A program made the translations under genes and the position numbers. Below, in pieces: positions 1 to 8,381 of a stretch of 64,000 bases of DNA; within the stretch, counting starts at the first letter, position 1; each line of letters starts with the position of its first letter. Below the pieces are notes generated by a model that saw nothing but the letters and a program-made list of their open reading frames with translations, did not search any database and was not told the origin of the DNA. This DNA comes from Thalassospira sp. (GTDB lineage Bacteria > Pseudomonadota > Alphaproteobacteria > Rhodospirillales > Thalassospiraceae). The stretch spans positions 62,001-126,000 of the forward strand of contig NZ_JAUYHK010000011.1 in the NCBI RefSeq assembly GCF_030690045.1, in the 5' to 3' direction.

Positions 1-3000
1 CTTGATCTGCCGGAAATTCACATCGTCAATCCGGGCGATGGCAGGATATTTTCCTATCGCCTGGCGGCCAACGGGGCGGCTTTGGCCGATGGATCGGCGC
101 GGCTTGCGCTGGAACTTGATCCGCTGGATGGCGGGATTGATCATGTGTCGGCGCAAATGGATTATGACCCGGCCCGGCGCGATTTGAACATCAATCTTGC
201 CGGGCGTCTTGACCGTGCCGGGGTGGTGATGACACTGGCCGGGATGGCACCCGAAGATGCGCCCGATATTACCATCTCCCTGATTGGCGATGGCCCGGCG
301 GATCAATGGCAGGGGCAGCTTGATTTTACCGCCAGCGATCTGGCAAGCCTGTCCGGGCGGCTTGGCGTGCAGGCCACAGCCCCCGATATCGGGTTTGATT
401 TTACCGGGATTGCGGCGACCGGAGGTCGTCTGGCGCAGCAAGTACCGCCGGAAATTCAGGGGGATATCGATCTTGCGATTGCCGGGTCCTATGGGATGGA
501 CGACAGTCAACTTGCGATATCTAAATTTGATATCATCAAGGCCGGGTTGCTGAATCTTTCGGCGCAGGCCGGAATTGATTTTGACCGCGAAACCATAGAT
601 GCGCGTCTTGATGCGATGCTTGATCCGGCGGCAAGTGCGTTGCTGGACGGAAATGTTGCGTGGCAGGCCGCCAATCTGTCGGCGCAGGCCAGCGGGCCGT
701 TGGCGGCCCCGGATGTCACCGCCAGCCTGACCGCCCAAAACCTGAGTACCCCGGTTTCGGAAATTGCGCAGCTTGACCTTGCCGCCACGATGAAGGCGGT
801 TGGGGCGCGATTCATGATTGATGCCGGGGGCACGACGACGGGCCATGTATGGCAGGATGATGGTTTGGGTGCGATGTTGGGCGATCATCAAAACATCACC
901 CTGCAAATCGATCTGGCAGGCGATGGCGGTGATATTCAAATTCCGTCTGTGATGATCAGCGCACCGGGCATGACCGTAACCGGGCAGGCCGCCCTTGATG
1001 ATGCGGGCAATGTGACGCAGGGCAATATCGTTGCCGATGCCACCGATCTGGCAATTTTTTCGGCGATTTCCGGGCTTGATCTGAGCGGGCAGGGCCGGGT
1101 CGGCATTGAGGATATTGTCTGGAACGCAGATGATGGTGGTGCGGCGAAACTGGCGATTACCGCGCAAGAGGCCGGTTTTGGTCTTGCCGATCTGGACCGG
1201 GTGATCGGACCGCAGCCGGTGATTGGCGGGCAGGTAAACATATCGCCGCAATTTGATCTGGAAATCGATTTTGACCGCATTGGTCTGGCGGCAGTTGATG
1301 GGGGTGGATCGGTCAGTATTTCAAATAATTTCAGTGATTTGTTGGCAAATATTAATCTGGAACTTGCGCCATCCATCATCCCGCCGGGGATCGGGGTGAC
1401 GGCATCGCAACCCGCCCAATTGAATGCCGCCATCGCCGGGCCGATGGCGGTCCCGGCGGGGCAAATCAAACTGACACTGCCGCGCCTTGATGTCAGTGGC
1501 GAGGATTTCCGGCGCATCAGCCTGACCACGGATATGACATGGTCGGATGCCGGGGTTTTGCGGCTTGATCACCGTGCCGGGTTTACCCTGCGCGATCAGC
1601 CTTATACGGCACGCGCCACGGTTTCGCTGCCCGATGACGGGGTGAGGGTATCGGCGATTGGATTGACGGGCGAGGGGATTGGCATCCGCGGTGACATTGC
1701 CCTGCCCGATTACAGCGCACCTTTAAGCGGTCGCATCGTGGTGGATTATCTGGATGCCGGGATGCTGGCAGCATGGGGCGGGCCGTTTGAGGCCGGGACG
1801 ATAACGGGCGATATCGGTTTTGTCCCCGACCAGACCCGCCAGACGGTGACACTTGCCGCCGATGCCGCCGGATTGCGATTGGCGATGGCCGAAGGGGACG
1901 AAACGCCGGGCCGGATTGAAAAGATCGCCCTGTCGGGCGAGGTGCGCGATGCCTTTGACAATCCTGCGCTGGCGCTGCGTCTGAACGGATCGGAGATTGT
2001 TGTTGCGCCGGTTCGGATTGATACGGTTGGCGTGACCCTTGACGGGGCCTTGTCCGAACTGGTGGTGACGGCGCAATTGGCGGGCAAGGTGCAGGATGAT
2101 ATTGCCCTGCGGCTTGACAGTGCGGCGGTGGTCGGCCTTGGGGATGACATACAGGTGCGGCTGGACCGGTTTGATGCGGGTGTGGGGGCGCAAAAGATCG
2201 CATTGCGTGAACCGGCCCTGTTTCGCCAGACCGCACAGGGGGCACAGGAAGCCTCATTGGCCCTTGCCGTTGGTTCGGGGCAGATTGATGCGCAATTGCG
2301 CCATAGCCCGTTGCAACAATTTACGGCATCTTTGGATATTGCCGGGCTGGCCCTTGGTCCGTGGGGAGAGATGTTTGATATCAAGGGGATGGATGGCAAT
2401 CTTGATCTGAATGGTGATGTATCGGAACAGGCCGGGCAAATGGCCGAAGCCCGGATGGAGGGGCGGATTTCCGATATTCGCATCAATGCCGCCGGGAATT
2501 TGCCGCCGTTGGAACTGGTGCTGAACAGCACATTGGCAAATGGGCGGGTAGAAACGGCATTGTCGCTGGGGCGGCCTGATCTGGATGTTTTGACGGCATC
2601 AGGCAGCCTGCCGGTGGCCTTTTCGGCCCTGCGCGGCGAATTTGCGCCGGTGCGCGATGCGCCATTGAGCCTTGATGCCGATATTGATGGTCAGATCGAG
2701 GATTTTTGGCCCTATGTGCCTTTGCCCGATCATGCCTTGTCGGGGCGCATCCTGCTTGATTTTTCAGCGCAGGGGACATTGGCACAACCCGACTGGAACG
2801 GTATTTTGCGTCTTGAGGACGGACGGTATGAACATTTGCAATATGGCACCCTTTTGGCCGCCATCAATCTGGATGGTCGGTTTGATGATCGCGGATTGAT
2901 CATTCCGTCGATCACGGCGACCGATGGCGGCAAGGGGACGATTTCGGGCAAGGCCGCAGTTCGGCTGGATGATGATCCGGCCCTGTCTTATGAGGCGGAA

Positions 3001-3936
3001 CTGACGATGCGCAATGCGGCGATGGCGCGGATGGATGAAGTCAAAATCTGGACCGATATGGATATGGCGGTAACGGGCGATGATACCAGGGCCGATATTA
3101 CCGGGCAGATTACCTTGCAGCGTGGTGAAATTGATTTGAATGTCGCGTTACCGGCATCGGTATCGCAGCTTGAGATCGATAATCTGCAACAGGGGACCGA
3201 AGCAGAAGATGCAAAGGACGCCCCGAATGCCTTTGCCAGTGTGCTGGATGTGCGGGTATCGATTCCGGGGCGGTTGTTTGTGCGCGGCAAGGGGCTTGAG
3301 TCCGAATGGGGCGGTAATCTGGCAATCAGCGGCGCGGCCGATGATCCGGTTATTGTCGGGGAATTGCGCGCCTTGCGCGGGCAACTGGATGTGATCGGCA
3401 AGACCTTTGTGATCCGGGATTCCACCATCACTTTTTCGGGGGCGCAACCGCCCGACCCGTTGCTCGATATTGCCGGGGTTTACAGCACCGATGACCTGAT
3501 CGTGACGGCGGCGTTTAAGGGACCGGCAAGTGACCCGGAACTGGTTCTGACATCCGAGCCATCCTTGCCACAGGATGAAATCCTGTCGCGGGTGCTGTTT
3601 GGCAAATCGCAAGGCAGTCTGTCGGCGATTGAAGCGGTGCAGCTTGCCAGTGCGGCATCGGAATTGTCGGGCGGCGGCGGGGGTCTGGATGTGGTGGGAT
3701 CGATCCGGAAATTTGTCGGTGTTGATGTCTTGCAGGTGGGCGGCAGCGATAGTGGCGCGAATGTCCGTGTCGGGCAATATCTGGCCGACGGGGTTTATGT
3801 TGGCACCAAACAGGGCACCACGCCGGGTTCCAGCGGGGTCGAGGTGGAAATTGAACTGACCCCGAATATCAAGGTCACCAGCGAAACCGGTGCCGCCGAT
3901 ACCAAGGCGGGGATTCAGTTCAAGCTGGATTATTAA
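1..3936 (+). CDS. tamB: Translocation and assembly module subunit TamB, 5' truncated by window edge
   Basis: The reading frame is open from base 1, so the gene starts outside the window; 1,311 residues are visible. TamB is a very long inner-membrane-anchored periplasmic protein that pairs with TamA or BamA in outer-membrane protein and lipid traffic. Nearly the whole visible part is the repetitive, Asp/Gly-rich amphipathic beta-strand sequence typical of the family. The last roughly 350 residues form the TamB C-terminal (DUF490) domain, with the characteristic stretch DEILSRVLFGKSQGSLSAIE followed by a glycine tract and an aromatic C-terminus (FKLDY). The N-terminal anchor is not seen. The stop overlaps the convergent kinase gene by 4 bases. 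The TTG at 82 is internal, not the start. Confidence 0.9.
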   Translation, partial: LDLPEIHIVNPGDGRIFSYRLAANGAALADGSARLALELDPLDGGIDHVSAQMDYDPARRDLNINLAGRLDRAGVVMTLAGMAPEDAPDITISLIGDGPADQWQGQLDFTASDLASLSGRLGVQATAPDIGFDFTGIAATGGRLAQQVPPEIQGDIDLAIAGSYGMDDSQLAISKFDIIKAGLLNLSAQAGIDFDRETIDARLDAMLDPAASALLDGNVAWQAANLSAQASGPLAAPDVTASLTAQNLSTPVSEIAQLDLAATMKAVGARFMIDAGGTTTGHVWQDDGLGAMLGDHQNITLQIDLAGDGGDIQIPSVMISAPGMTVTGQAALDDAGNVTQGNIVADATDLAIFSAISGLDLSGQGRVGIEDIVWNADDGGAAKLAITAQEAGFGLADLDRVIGPQPVIGGQVNISPQFDLEIDFDRIGLAAVDGGGSVSISNNFSDLLANINLELAPSIIPPGIGVTASQPAQLNAAIAGPMAVPAGQIKLTLPRLDVSGEDFRRISLTTDMTWSDAGVLRLDHRAGFTLRDQPYTARATVSLPDDGVRVSAIGLTGEGIGIRGDIALPDYSAPLSGRIVVDYLDAGMLAAWGGPFEAGTITGDIGFVPDQTRQTVTLAADAAGLRLAMAEGDETPGRIEKIALSGEVRDAFDNPALALRLNGSEIVVAPVRIDTVGVTLDGALSELVVTAQLAGKVQDDIALRLDSAAVVGLGDDIQVRLDRFDAGVGAQKIALREPALFRQTAQGAQEASLALAVGSGQIDAQLRHSPLQQFTASLDIAGLALGPWGEMFDIKGMDGNLDLNGDVSEQAGQMAEARMEGRISDIRINAAGNLPPLELVLNSTLANGRVETALSLGRPDLDVLTASGSLPVAFSALRGEFAPVRDAPLSLDADIDGQIEDFWPYVPLPDHALSGRILLDFSAQGTLAQPDWNGILRLEDGRYEHLQYGTLLAAINLDGRFDDRGLIIPSITATDGGKGTISGKAAVRLDDDPALSYEAELTMRNAAMARMDEVKIWTDMDMAVTGDDTRADITGQITLQRGEIDLNVALPASVSQLEIDNLQQGTEAEDAKDAPNAFASVLDVRVSIPGRLFVRGKGLESEWGGNLAISGAADDPVIVGELRALRGQLDVIGKTFVIRDSTITFSGAQPPDPLLDIAGVYSTDDLIVTAAFKGPASDPELVLTSEPSLPQDEILSRVLFGKSQGSLSAIEAVQLASAASELSGGGGGLDVVGSIRKFVGVDVLQVGGSDSGANVRVGQYLADGVYVGTKQGTTPGSSGVEVEIELTPNIKVTSETGAADTKAGIQFKLDY

Positions 3937-4904
3937 ACAGCAAGGTCAAGGTCACTGATATCGACCAGCGCACCATGCCGGGTGATGACCCGACCGGCGA
4001 CTTTTTGTGCAATCATGATGGCATCATCAATGCGGTGCCCCGATTGCCGGGCGGCAAGGAAGGACCCGTTAAAGGAATCGCCCGCCGATGTGGTATCGAC
4101 AATGTGCGGAACTTTGGGCGGGGTGAGGGTGCCGGTTGCGCCTGAACTGTCAAGATACAGGGTGGCGTCGCCACCATTCTTGACGATGATTTCAGATGCG
4201 CCCCAGTCCTGCCAGCGTCGTGCCGTATCTTGCGGGGTCGGGTCGCCAAACAGCACATGTTCATCGTCAAAGGTCGGCAGGACATTATCGCACAGGGCCG
4301 CGAATTTCTGATAGCAGGCACGGGCGGAATCCGCATCATTCCACAGGCGCGGGCGATGATTGCTGTCAAAGCCGATGCGGCCCCCGGCGGATTTGACATC
4401 CTGCAAGATGCCAAACAATGTATCGCGATCCGCAGCAGGCAGGATTGCCAGCGAAATTCCCGACAGATAAACCAGATCACACTGCGCCAGCCCGTCGCGC
4501 AATACGGCATCGCCGCCATTGGTGATCAGATTGCGGGCGGCGGCATTATTGCGCCAATAGTGAAAGCTGCGTTCGCCGTGTGTGTCGGTCTGGATCGCAT
4601 AAAGGCCGGGCAATTGACCGGGCAGGCGGCGCACCAGACCGGTATGCAGGCCGTCGCGTTGCCAGCCTGCGATCATGGCGTCGCTATAGGAATCGTCGCC
4701 AAGGGCGGTGACATAGGCAATATCAAGGGGGGCATTGCCCAAAAGCCGGGCGGTGCGTGCCATATAAATTGCTGCATTCAGCGTATCGCCCGCATAGCCA
4801 AGAGTGCACGGGCCAAACGGGCCGTGTCCGGACCCTTGTGATGCGCCGGGTGACGCGCCGGAAATTTCGATCATACATTCGCCAATGCAGGCAATTCTGG
4901 TCAT
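3933..4904 (-). CDS. kdgK: PfkB-family sugar kinase, probably 2-keto-3-deoxygluconate kinase
   Basis: This 323-residue ribokinase/PfkB-family protein begins MTRIACIGECMIE, an opening typical of KDG kinases. It carries the PfkB C-terminal signature VDTTSAGDSFNG, with the catalytic base Asp in AGDSFN. KDG kinase phosphorylates 2-keto-3-deoxygluconate to KDPG, the entry to the lower Entner-Doudoroff branch. The start at 4904 is preferred over the ATG seven codons upstream because a GAGG ribosome-binding site lies 8 bases before it. It sits 24 bases downstream of an RpiR/HexR-type regulator gene on the same strand, which fits co-transcription and sugar-acid control. The exact substrate is inferred from sequence feel, so another PfkB sugar specificity remains possible. 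Confidence 0.78.
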   Translation of the reverse strand: MTRIACIGECMIEISGASPGASQGSGHGPFGPCTLGYAGDTLNAAIYMARTARLLGNAPLDIAYVTALGDDSYSDAMIAGWQRDGLHTGLVRRLPGQLPGLYAIQTDTHGERSFHYWRNNAAARNLITNGGDAVLRDGLAQCDLVYLSGISLAILPAADRDTLFGILQDVKSAGGRIGFDSNHRPRLWNDADSARACYQKFAALCDNVLPTFDDEHVLFGDPTPQDTARRWQDWGASEIIVKNGGDATLYLDSSGATGTLTPPKVPHIVDTTSAGDSFNGSFLAARQSGHRIDDAIMIAQKVAGRVITRHGALVDISDLDLAV

Positions 4905-4928
4905 TCGGGAACCTCGTTCAATCAATAT

Positions 4929-5813
4929 TCAGTCGCCGATCGGCTGACGCGAAACCGGGGGATACAGGGTGAGCAACGAAGACCGGATTCGCCGCAGTTT
5001 TTCCTTGCTTTTGGTCGGGGTGCGGCGGGCAACCGCCGTTGCGATGATATCAATGGTGGCCAGAAAGACATGGCGGGTGGCGGTGGGTTTGTATACATCG
5101 GGATTTTCGGGCATATCAAGCCCGATGACAATATCGCTTTCCTGTGCCAGCGGGCTGTCGGGCTTGGTCAGGGAAATGACGGTTGCCCCATATTGCCGGG
5201 CGATTGCCGCACTGTGGATCAGTTCGGTCGGCAGGCCGCTGGTGGAAATGGCAAACAGCACGTCTTCCTCGCCCAGTGTCGAGGCCAGCATGCGTTGCAA
5301 ATAACCGTCACTTTGCGCCTGTACCGGAATACCCAGCCGGAAAAACCGGTGGGCGGCATCCAGCGCGACGGTGGTGGAACCGCCCCCCACCCCGAAAAAT
5401 ACCACCTGCCGGGCCCGCGACAGGGCATCGGCGGCGGCGGTGATTTTATCTTGCGGCAATTGTTCGCGCAAGGTGCGCAGATTATCGATGATGACGCCCA
5501 GAACATGGTTGGTCAGGACATCGGCATCGGTGGTGTCGTCGGATAAATCCTCGGTCCCCAGATATTGCATGCTGACCGCAAGGTTCTGGGCCAGCCTGAT
5601 CTTGAAATCGCGAAAACCGTCACAGCCAAGGGTGCGGCAAAACCGGATGACGGTGGGTTCGCTGACGCCAACCTTTTGTGCCAGTTCCGACAGCGCAATG
5701 GTCGTCACATCCTGAAGATGATTCTGGATGTAATCGGCCACTTTTTGTTCGCGGGCCGGAAAGGACCCGGAATGGCGGCTGATCTGGCTGATAATATCTG
5801 TGGCTGGTTGCAT
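4929..5813 (-). CDS. RpiR/HexR-family transcriptional regulator (HTH + SIS)
   Basis: This is a 294-residue protein with an N-terminal RpiR helix-turn-helix (about residues 1-80; SEPTVIRFCRTLGCDGFRDF is diagnostic) and a C-terminal SIS sugar-phosphate-binding domain (about residues 125-260, FFGVGGGSTTVALDAAHRFF). The overall pattern resembles HexR, the phosphosugar-responsive repressor of hexose and Entner-Doudoroff genes. It is followed by the KDG-kinase-like gene and preceded by ridA, from which it is separated by an intrinsic terminator. Three tandem palindromes of HexR-like architecture between ridA and the TRAP genes are its most likely binding sites. The effector cannot be told from sequence. 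Confidence 0.85.
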   Translation of the reverse strand: MQPATDIISQISRHSGSFPAREQKVADYIQNHLQDVTTIALSELAQKVGVSEPTVIRFCRTLGCDGFRDFKIRLAQNLAVSMQYLGTEDLSDDTTDADVLTNHVLGVIIDNLRTLREQLPQDKITAAADALSRARQVVFFGVGGGSTTVALDAAHRFFRLGIPVQAQSDGYLQRMLASTLGEEDVLFAISTSGLPTELIHSAAIARQYGATVISLTKPDSPLAQESDIVIGLDMPENPDVYKPTATRHVFLATIDIIATAVARRTPTKSKEKLRRIRSSLLTLYPPVSRQPIGD

Positions 5814-5835
5814 CAGGATATCCCGAAACTGCGCA

Positions 5836-5877
5836 GAAAAAGGGCGGGGTGCCCGGCGACGTCACCCGACACCCCGC
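5836..5877 (-). terminator. Intrinsic terminator of ridA
   Basis: Read on the minus strand, an 8-bp perfect stem (GCGGGGTG / CACCCCGC, 5844-5851 with 5870-5877) has an 18-base loop and is followed by CC and a run of five T. It lies between the ridA stop and the rpiR start, so ridA mRNA probably ends here and the regulator depends on its own promoter or on read-through. Confidence 0.7.
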
Positions 5878-5886
5878 TGACAAATA

Positions 5887-6276
5887 TCATTTTTCCGGTT
5901 TGTAGGCGATAACTTCGATTTCAATTTTGGCATCCACCATCATTTGCGACTGTACGGTGGAGCGTGCCGGGCGTTCATTGGGGAAATATTCGGCATAGAC
6001 GCGGTTGAATGTCCAGAAATCCCGCGTGTCGGCCAGCCAGACATTGACCTTGAACACATCTTCAAGGGTGCAATTGGCAAGGGCGAGGGTGGCTTTGACA
6101 TTTTCCATTGTCCGTTTGGTCTGGGATTCGATGCCACCCGGTTCGATTTCGCCATTTTCCTTCATCGCGACCTGGCCTGAAATATAGACATAATCACCGG
6201 CGCGTACCGCCGGGGTAAAGGGCAGTTTCTGGCCGCCAGCACCGCTGCGTTCATTGCCAAAATATTGAATTGTCAT
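5887..6276 (-). CDS. RidA family enamine/imine deaminase
   Basis: This 129-residue RidA (YjgF/YER057c/UK114) protein accelerates hydrolysis of reactive enamine/imine intermediates from PLP enzymes and amine oxidases to ketoacids and ammonia. The conserved substrate-binding Arg sits in NERPARSTVQ, and the following acidic segment KIEIEVIAYK matches the family end. The start at 6276 is chosen because GGGAG lies at good distance; an upstream ATG at 6309 has no such site. It is divergent from the TRAP transporter operon, and the shared 204-base promoter region contains three palindromes, so it is probably controlled together with the uptake system. Confidence 0.88.
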   Translation of the reverse strand: MTIQYFGNERSGAGGQKLPFTPAVRAGDYVYISGQVAMKENGEIEPGGIESQTKRTMENVKATLALANCTLEDVFKVNVWLADTRDFWTFNRVYAEYFPNERPARSTVQSQMMVDAKIEIEVIAYKPEK

Positions 6277-6330
6277 GGAAATCTCCCTGTCAGACATTGT
6301 GGGTTGCACCTGAAAACAGGCTGCGTGATA

Positions 6331-6447
6331 GGTAGCTAAGCTACTTATTTTGCGATAATTTAACCATTATATAGCGTAAAGTGCCAAATTATGTCAAAAA
6401 AATGTAGACAAACTACAAAATGCTCCTCAGGATGTAGAAAAATTACA
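6331..6447. promoter_or_regulatory. Three tandem RpiR/HexR-like operator palindromes in the ridA / TRAP divergent promoter
   Basis: Three 15-base dyads share the form xGTAG-N5-YTACx: GGTAG-CTAAG-CTACT (6331-6345), TGTAG-ACAAA-CTACA (6403-6417) and TGTAG-AAAAA-TTACA (6433-6447). The last two start exactly 30 bases apart. The surrounding region is AT-rich, unlike the flanking coding DNA, and lies between ridA (start 6276) and dctQ (start 6481). The pattern resembles the TGTAAT-N-ATTACA boxes known for HexR. The neighbouring RpiR/HexR-type regulator is the natural candidate to bind here. Sequence pattern is direct; regulator assignment is inference. Confidence 0.65.
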
Positions 6448-6480
6448 TAACAACGGCATTCAGCGGAGAGATATCTGGCG

Positions 6481-7002
6481 ATGGTATTTTATGGCCTTGA
6501 AAATGTGGCCGGGCGGCTGAGCAAGGGGCTGAACTGGGCCGTCGAGCGCGTGGTGGCCTGTTTGATGCTGCTTTTGGTCGTCGATGTCTGGATCGGCGTG
6601 ATGGATCGCTATCTTTTTCACTGGCAATTGCCGTGGCCCGAGGAACTGGCGCGGTATCTGATGATCTGGGCGGCTCTTTTGGCGGTATCGGCGGGGATTG
6701 CCCGGCGCGAACATATCGGCATTGGCATGGTTGTCCTGAATTTGCCGATGATCTTGCAGCGCCCGATCCTGATTGCGATGGATCTGATTGCGCTCAGTGC
6801 CTTTGCCTATCTGGCGATTTACGGGTTTGATTTTGCAGCGGGCGGCATGCGCCGTCAGGCGATGATTTTCGGCATGAGCCTTGCCCTGCCTTATGCCGCC
6901 GTACCGGTTTCAGCCAGCCTTGCCGCAATTCAATTATTGCTGGTGGCGTTGCGCGATCAGGGCCGGTTCGTGCCCATCGATATTACGGAGGGTGCGGAAT
7001 GA
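6481..7002 (+). CDS. dctQ: TRAP transporter small permease (DctQ type)
   Basis: This 173-residue integral membrane protein has four hydrophobic segments, the usual size and topology of the DctQ small subunit of tripartite ATP-independent periplasmic transporters. The motif WPEELARYLMIWAALL is a strong DctQ hallmark. A GGAGAG ribosome-binding site precedes the ATG. Its end overlaps the large permease gene by 4 bases (ATGA), so the two are translationally coupled. With DctM and DctP it forms a secondary, sodium-driven uptake system. The substrate is not identifiable from this subunit. Confidence 0.92.
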   Translation: MVFYGLENVAGRLSKGLNWAVERVVACLMLLLVVDVWIGVMDRYLFHWQLPWPEELARYLMIWAALLAVSAGIARREHIGIGMVVLNLPMILQRPILIAMDLIALSAFAYLAIYGFDFAAGGMRRQAMIFGMSLALPYAAVPVSASLAAIQLLLVALRDQGRFVPIDITEGAE

Positions 7003-8279
7003 TCGTCGCGATTCTTTTTGTCGTTCTGATGGTTCTGGGCATGCCGATTGGCTTTGCCCTTGGCGTTGCGGGGATTGCCGGTCTGTTTGACATGGGCGGC
7101 GGCATGTTTCTCGCACAGGGACCCAGCAAGATTTTCAACGGGTTGAATGTGTTTCCGTTTCTGGCCATGCCGTTTTTCATTCTGGCAGGCGAGATCATGA
7201 ACCATATCGGCATTACCAGCCGTCTGGTGTTGTTTGCCCAGGCGCTGGTCGGGCATTTTCGCGGCGGGCTTGCCCATACCAATATGCTGGCGTCGGTGTT
7301 TTTTGCCGGACTGACCGGGGCGGCGACCGCCGATGCGGCGGCCTTTGGCAAAACCCTTGTGCCTGCCATGGTCGAACGCGGATATCGGCGCGATTATGCC
7401 TGTGCGGTGACGGCCGCCGGATCGATCATCGGCCCGACCATTCCGCCATCCGGTTTGATGGTGGTGTATGGATCGCTGATGGGGGTATCGATTGGCGGAT
7501 TGTTTGCGGCAGGTATTTTGCCCGGCCTGATGATTTGCCTGATCTGCATGACGGTGATTGCGGTGACGGCGCGGTCGAAAAACCTGCCCAAGGAAGAACG
7601 CCGGGCGTCGCTTTTGCAAATCTGGGCGATTTTCAAATCCTCGATTTCGGCCCTGATCATGCCGATCATTATTCTGGGCGGCATTCTGGGCGGGATTGTC
7701 ACCCCGACCGAGGCGGCGGCGGTGGCGGTGGGTTATGCGCTGTTTATCGGGGTGTTTATCTATCGTGCCCTGACGGTGAAGGCTTTTATCGGCATGCTGA
7801 TCCGCACCGCCCGGGTGACAGGGGTGATTTTCATCATCATCGCCTTTGCCTCGATCATGGGCTGGTGGCTGAGCTTTAACCGCATTCCGCAGGAAGTGGC
7901 GGAAATGGTGCTGAGCCTGTCGGACAACCGTTACATGATCATTCTGATGATTGTTGCGCTGTTGCTGGCGATTGGCATGGTGATGGATATCAACGCCATC
8001 CTGATCATTCTGGCCCCGGTTCTGGTGCCGTTGACCGTTCAGATCGGCATGGACCCGATCCATGCCGGGATCATCTTTGTGCTGGCGCTCAATATTTCAT
8101 TGATGACGCCGCCGGTCGGGGCCTGTCTGTTTGTTCTGTCTTCGGTGACCGGCGAGAAACTTGAGAAAATTGCGGCCCAACTGTGGCCGTTCCTGATCGC
8201 CGAACTTGCCATTCTGTTTGTTTTTGCCTTCTGGGCCGATCTGGCCTTGCTGATCCCGCGATTGTTGGGATTTCGGTGA
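6999..8279 (+). CDS. dctM: TRAP transporter large permease (DctM type)
   Basis: This 426-residue polytopic membrane protein, with about a dozen hydrophobic segments, has the DctM signature features: an N-terminal GMPIGFALGVAG segment, the ANMLASVFFAGLTGAATADAA-type helical-hairpin region and AAGSIIGPTIPPSGLMVVYG. It is the transport-catalysing subunit that exchanges substrate and sodium after delivery by the binding protein. It overlaps dctQ by 4 bases and is followed by a 102-base gap with a hairpin before the binding-protein gene. Confidence 0.93.
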   Translation: MIVAILFVVLMVLGMPIGFALGVAGIAGLFDMGGGMFLAQGPSKIFNGLNVFPFLAMPFFILAGEIMNHIGITSRLVLFAQALVGHFRGGLAHTNMLASVFFAGLTGAATADAAAFGKTLVPAMVERGYRRDYACAVTAAGSIIGPTIPPSGLMVVYGSLMGVSIGGLFAAGILPGLMICLICMTVIAVTARSKNLPKEERRASLLQIWAIFKSSISALIMPIIILGGILGGIVTPTEAAAVAVGYALFIGVFIYRALTVKAFIGMLIRTARVTGVIFIIIAFASIMGWWLSFNRIPQEVAEMVLSLSDNRYMIILMIVALLLAIGMVMDINAILIILAPVLVPLTVQIGMDPIHAGIIFVLALNISLMTPPVGACLFVLSSVTGEKLEKIAAQLWPFLIAELAILFVFAFWADLALLIPRLLGFR

Positions 8280-8299
8280 GGGCGGTCGCCTGTGATTTC

Positions 8300-8322
8300 C
8301 CCTGATCTGGTCCGGATCAGGG
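8300..8322 (+). other. Intercistronic hairpin between dctM and dctP
   Basis: A perfect 8-bp stem, CCCTGATC (8300-8307) with GATCAGGG (8315-8322), encloses a 7-base loop. There is no T-run, so it is not a classical terminator. Its position just before the binding-protein ribosome-binding site suggests an mRNA processing or stabilising element that raises dctP expression above the permeases. This is inference. Confidence 0.45.
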
Positions 8323-8381
8323 CGCTGGGCAACGGCGCAATATCGGATCGTAACAACAATGACGCATCAAGGAGAGGTGTT

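Noticed and set aside
6957-8063. Long open frame opposite dctM
   Set aside because: Low-complexity, Arg/His/Gln-rich translation of the complementary strand of a GC-rich membrane gene; no ribosome-binding site.
8292-8381. Upstream GTG as start of the TRAP binding protein
   Set aside because: It would add 30 residues before a normal signal peptide and overlap a hairpin; the ATG at 8382 has an AGGAGAGG site.
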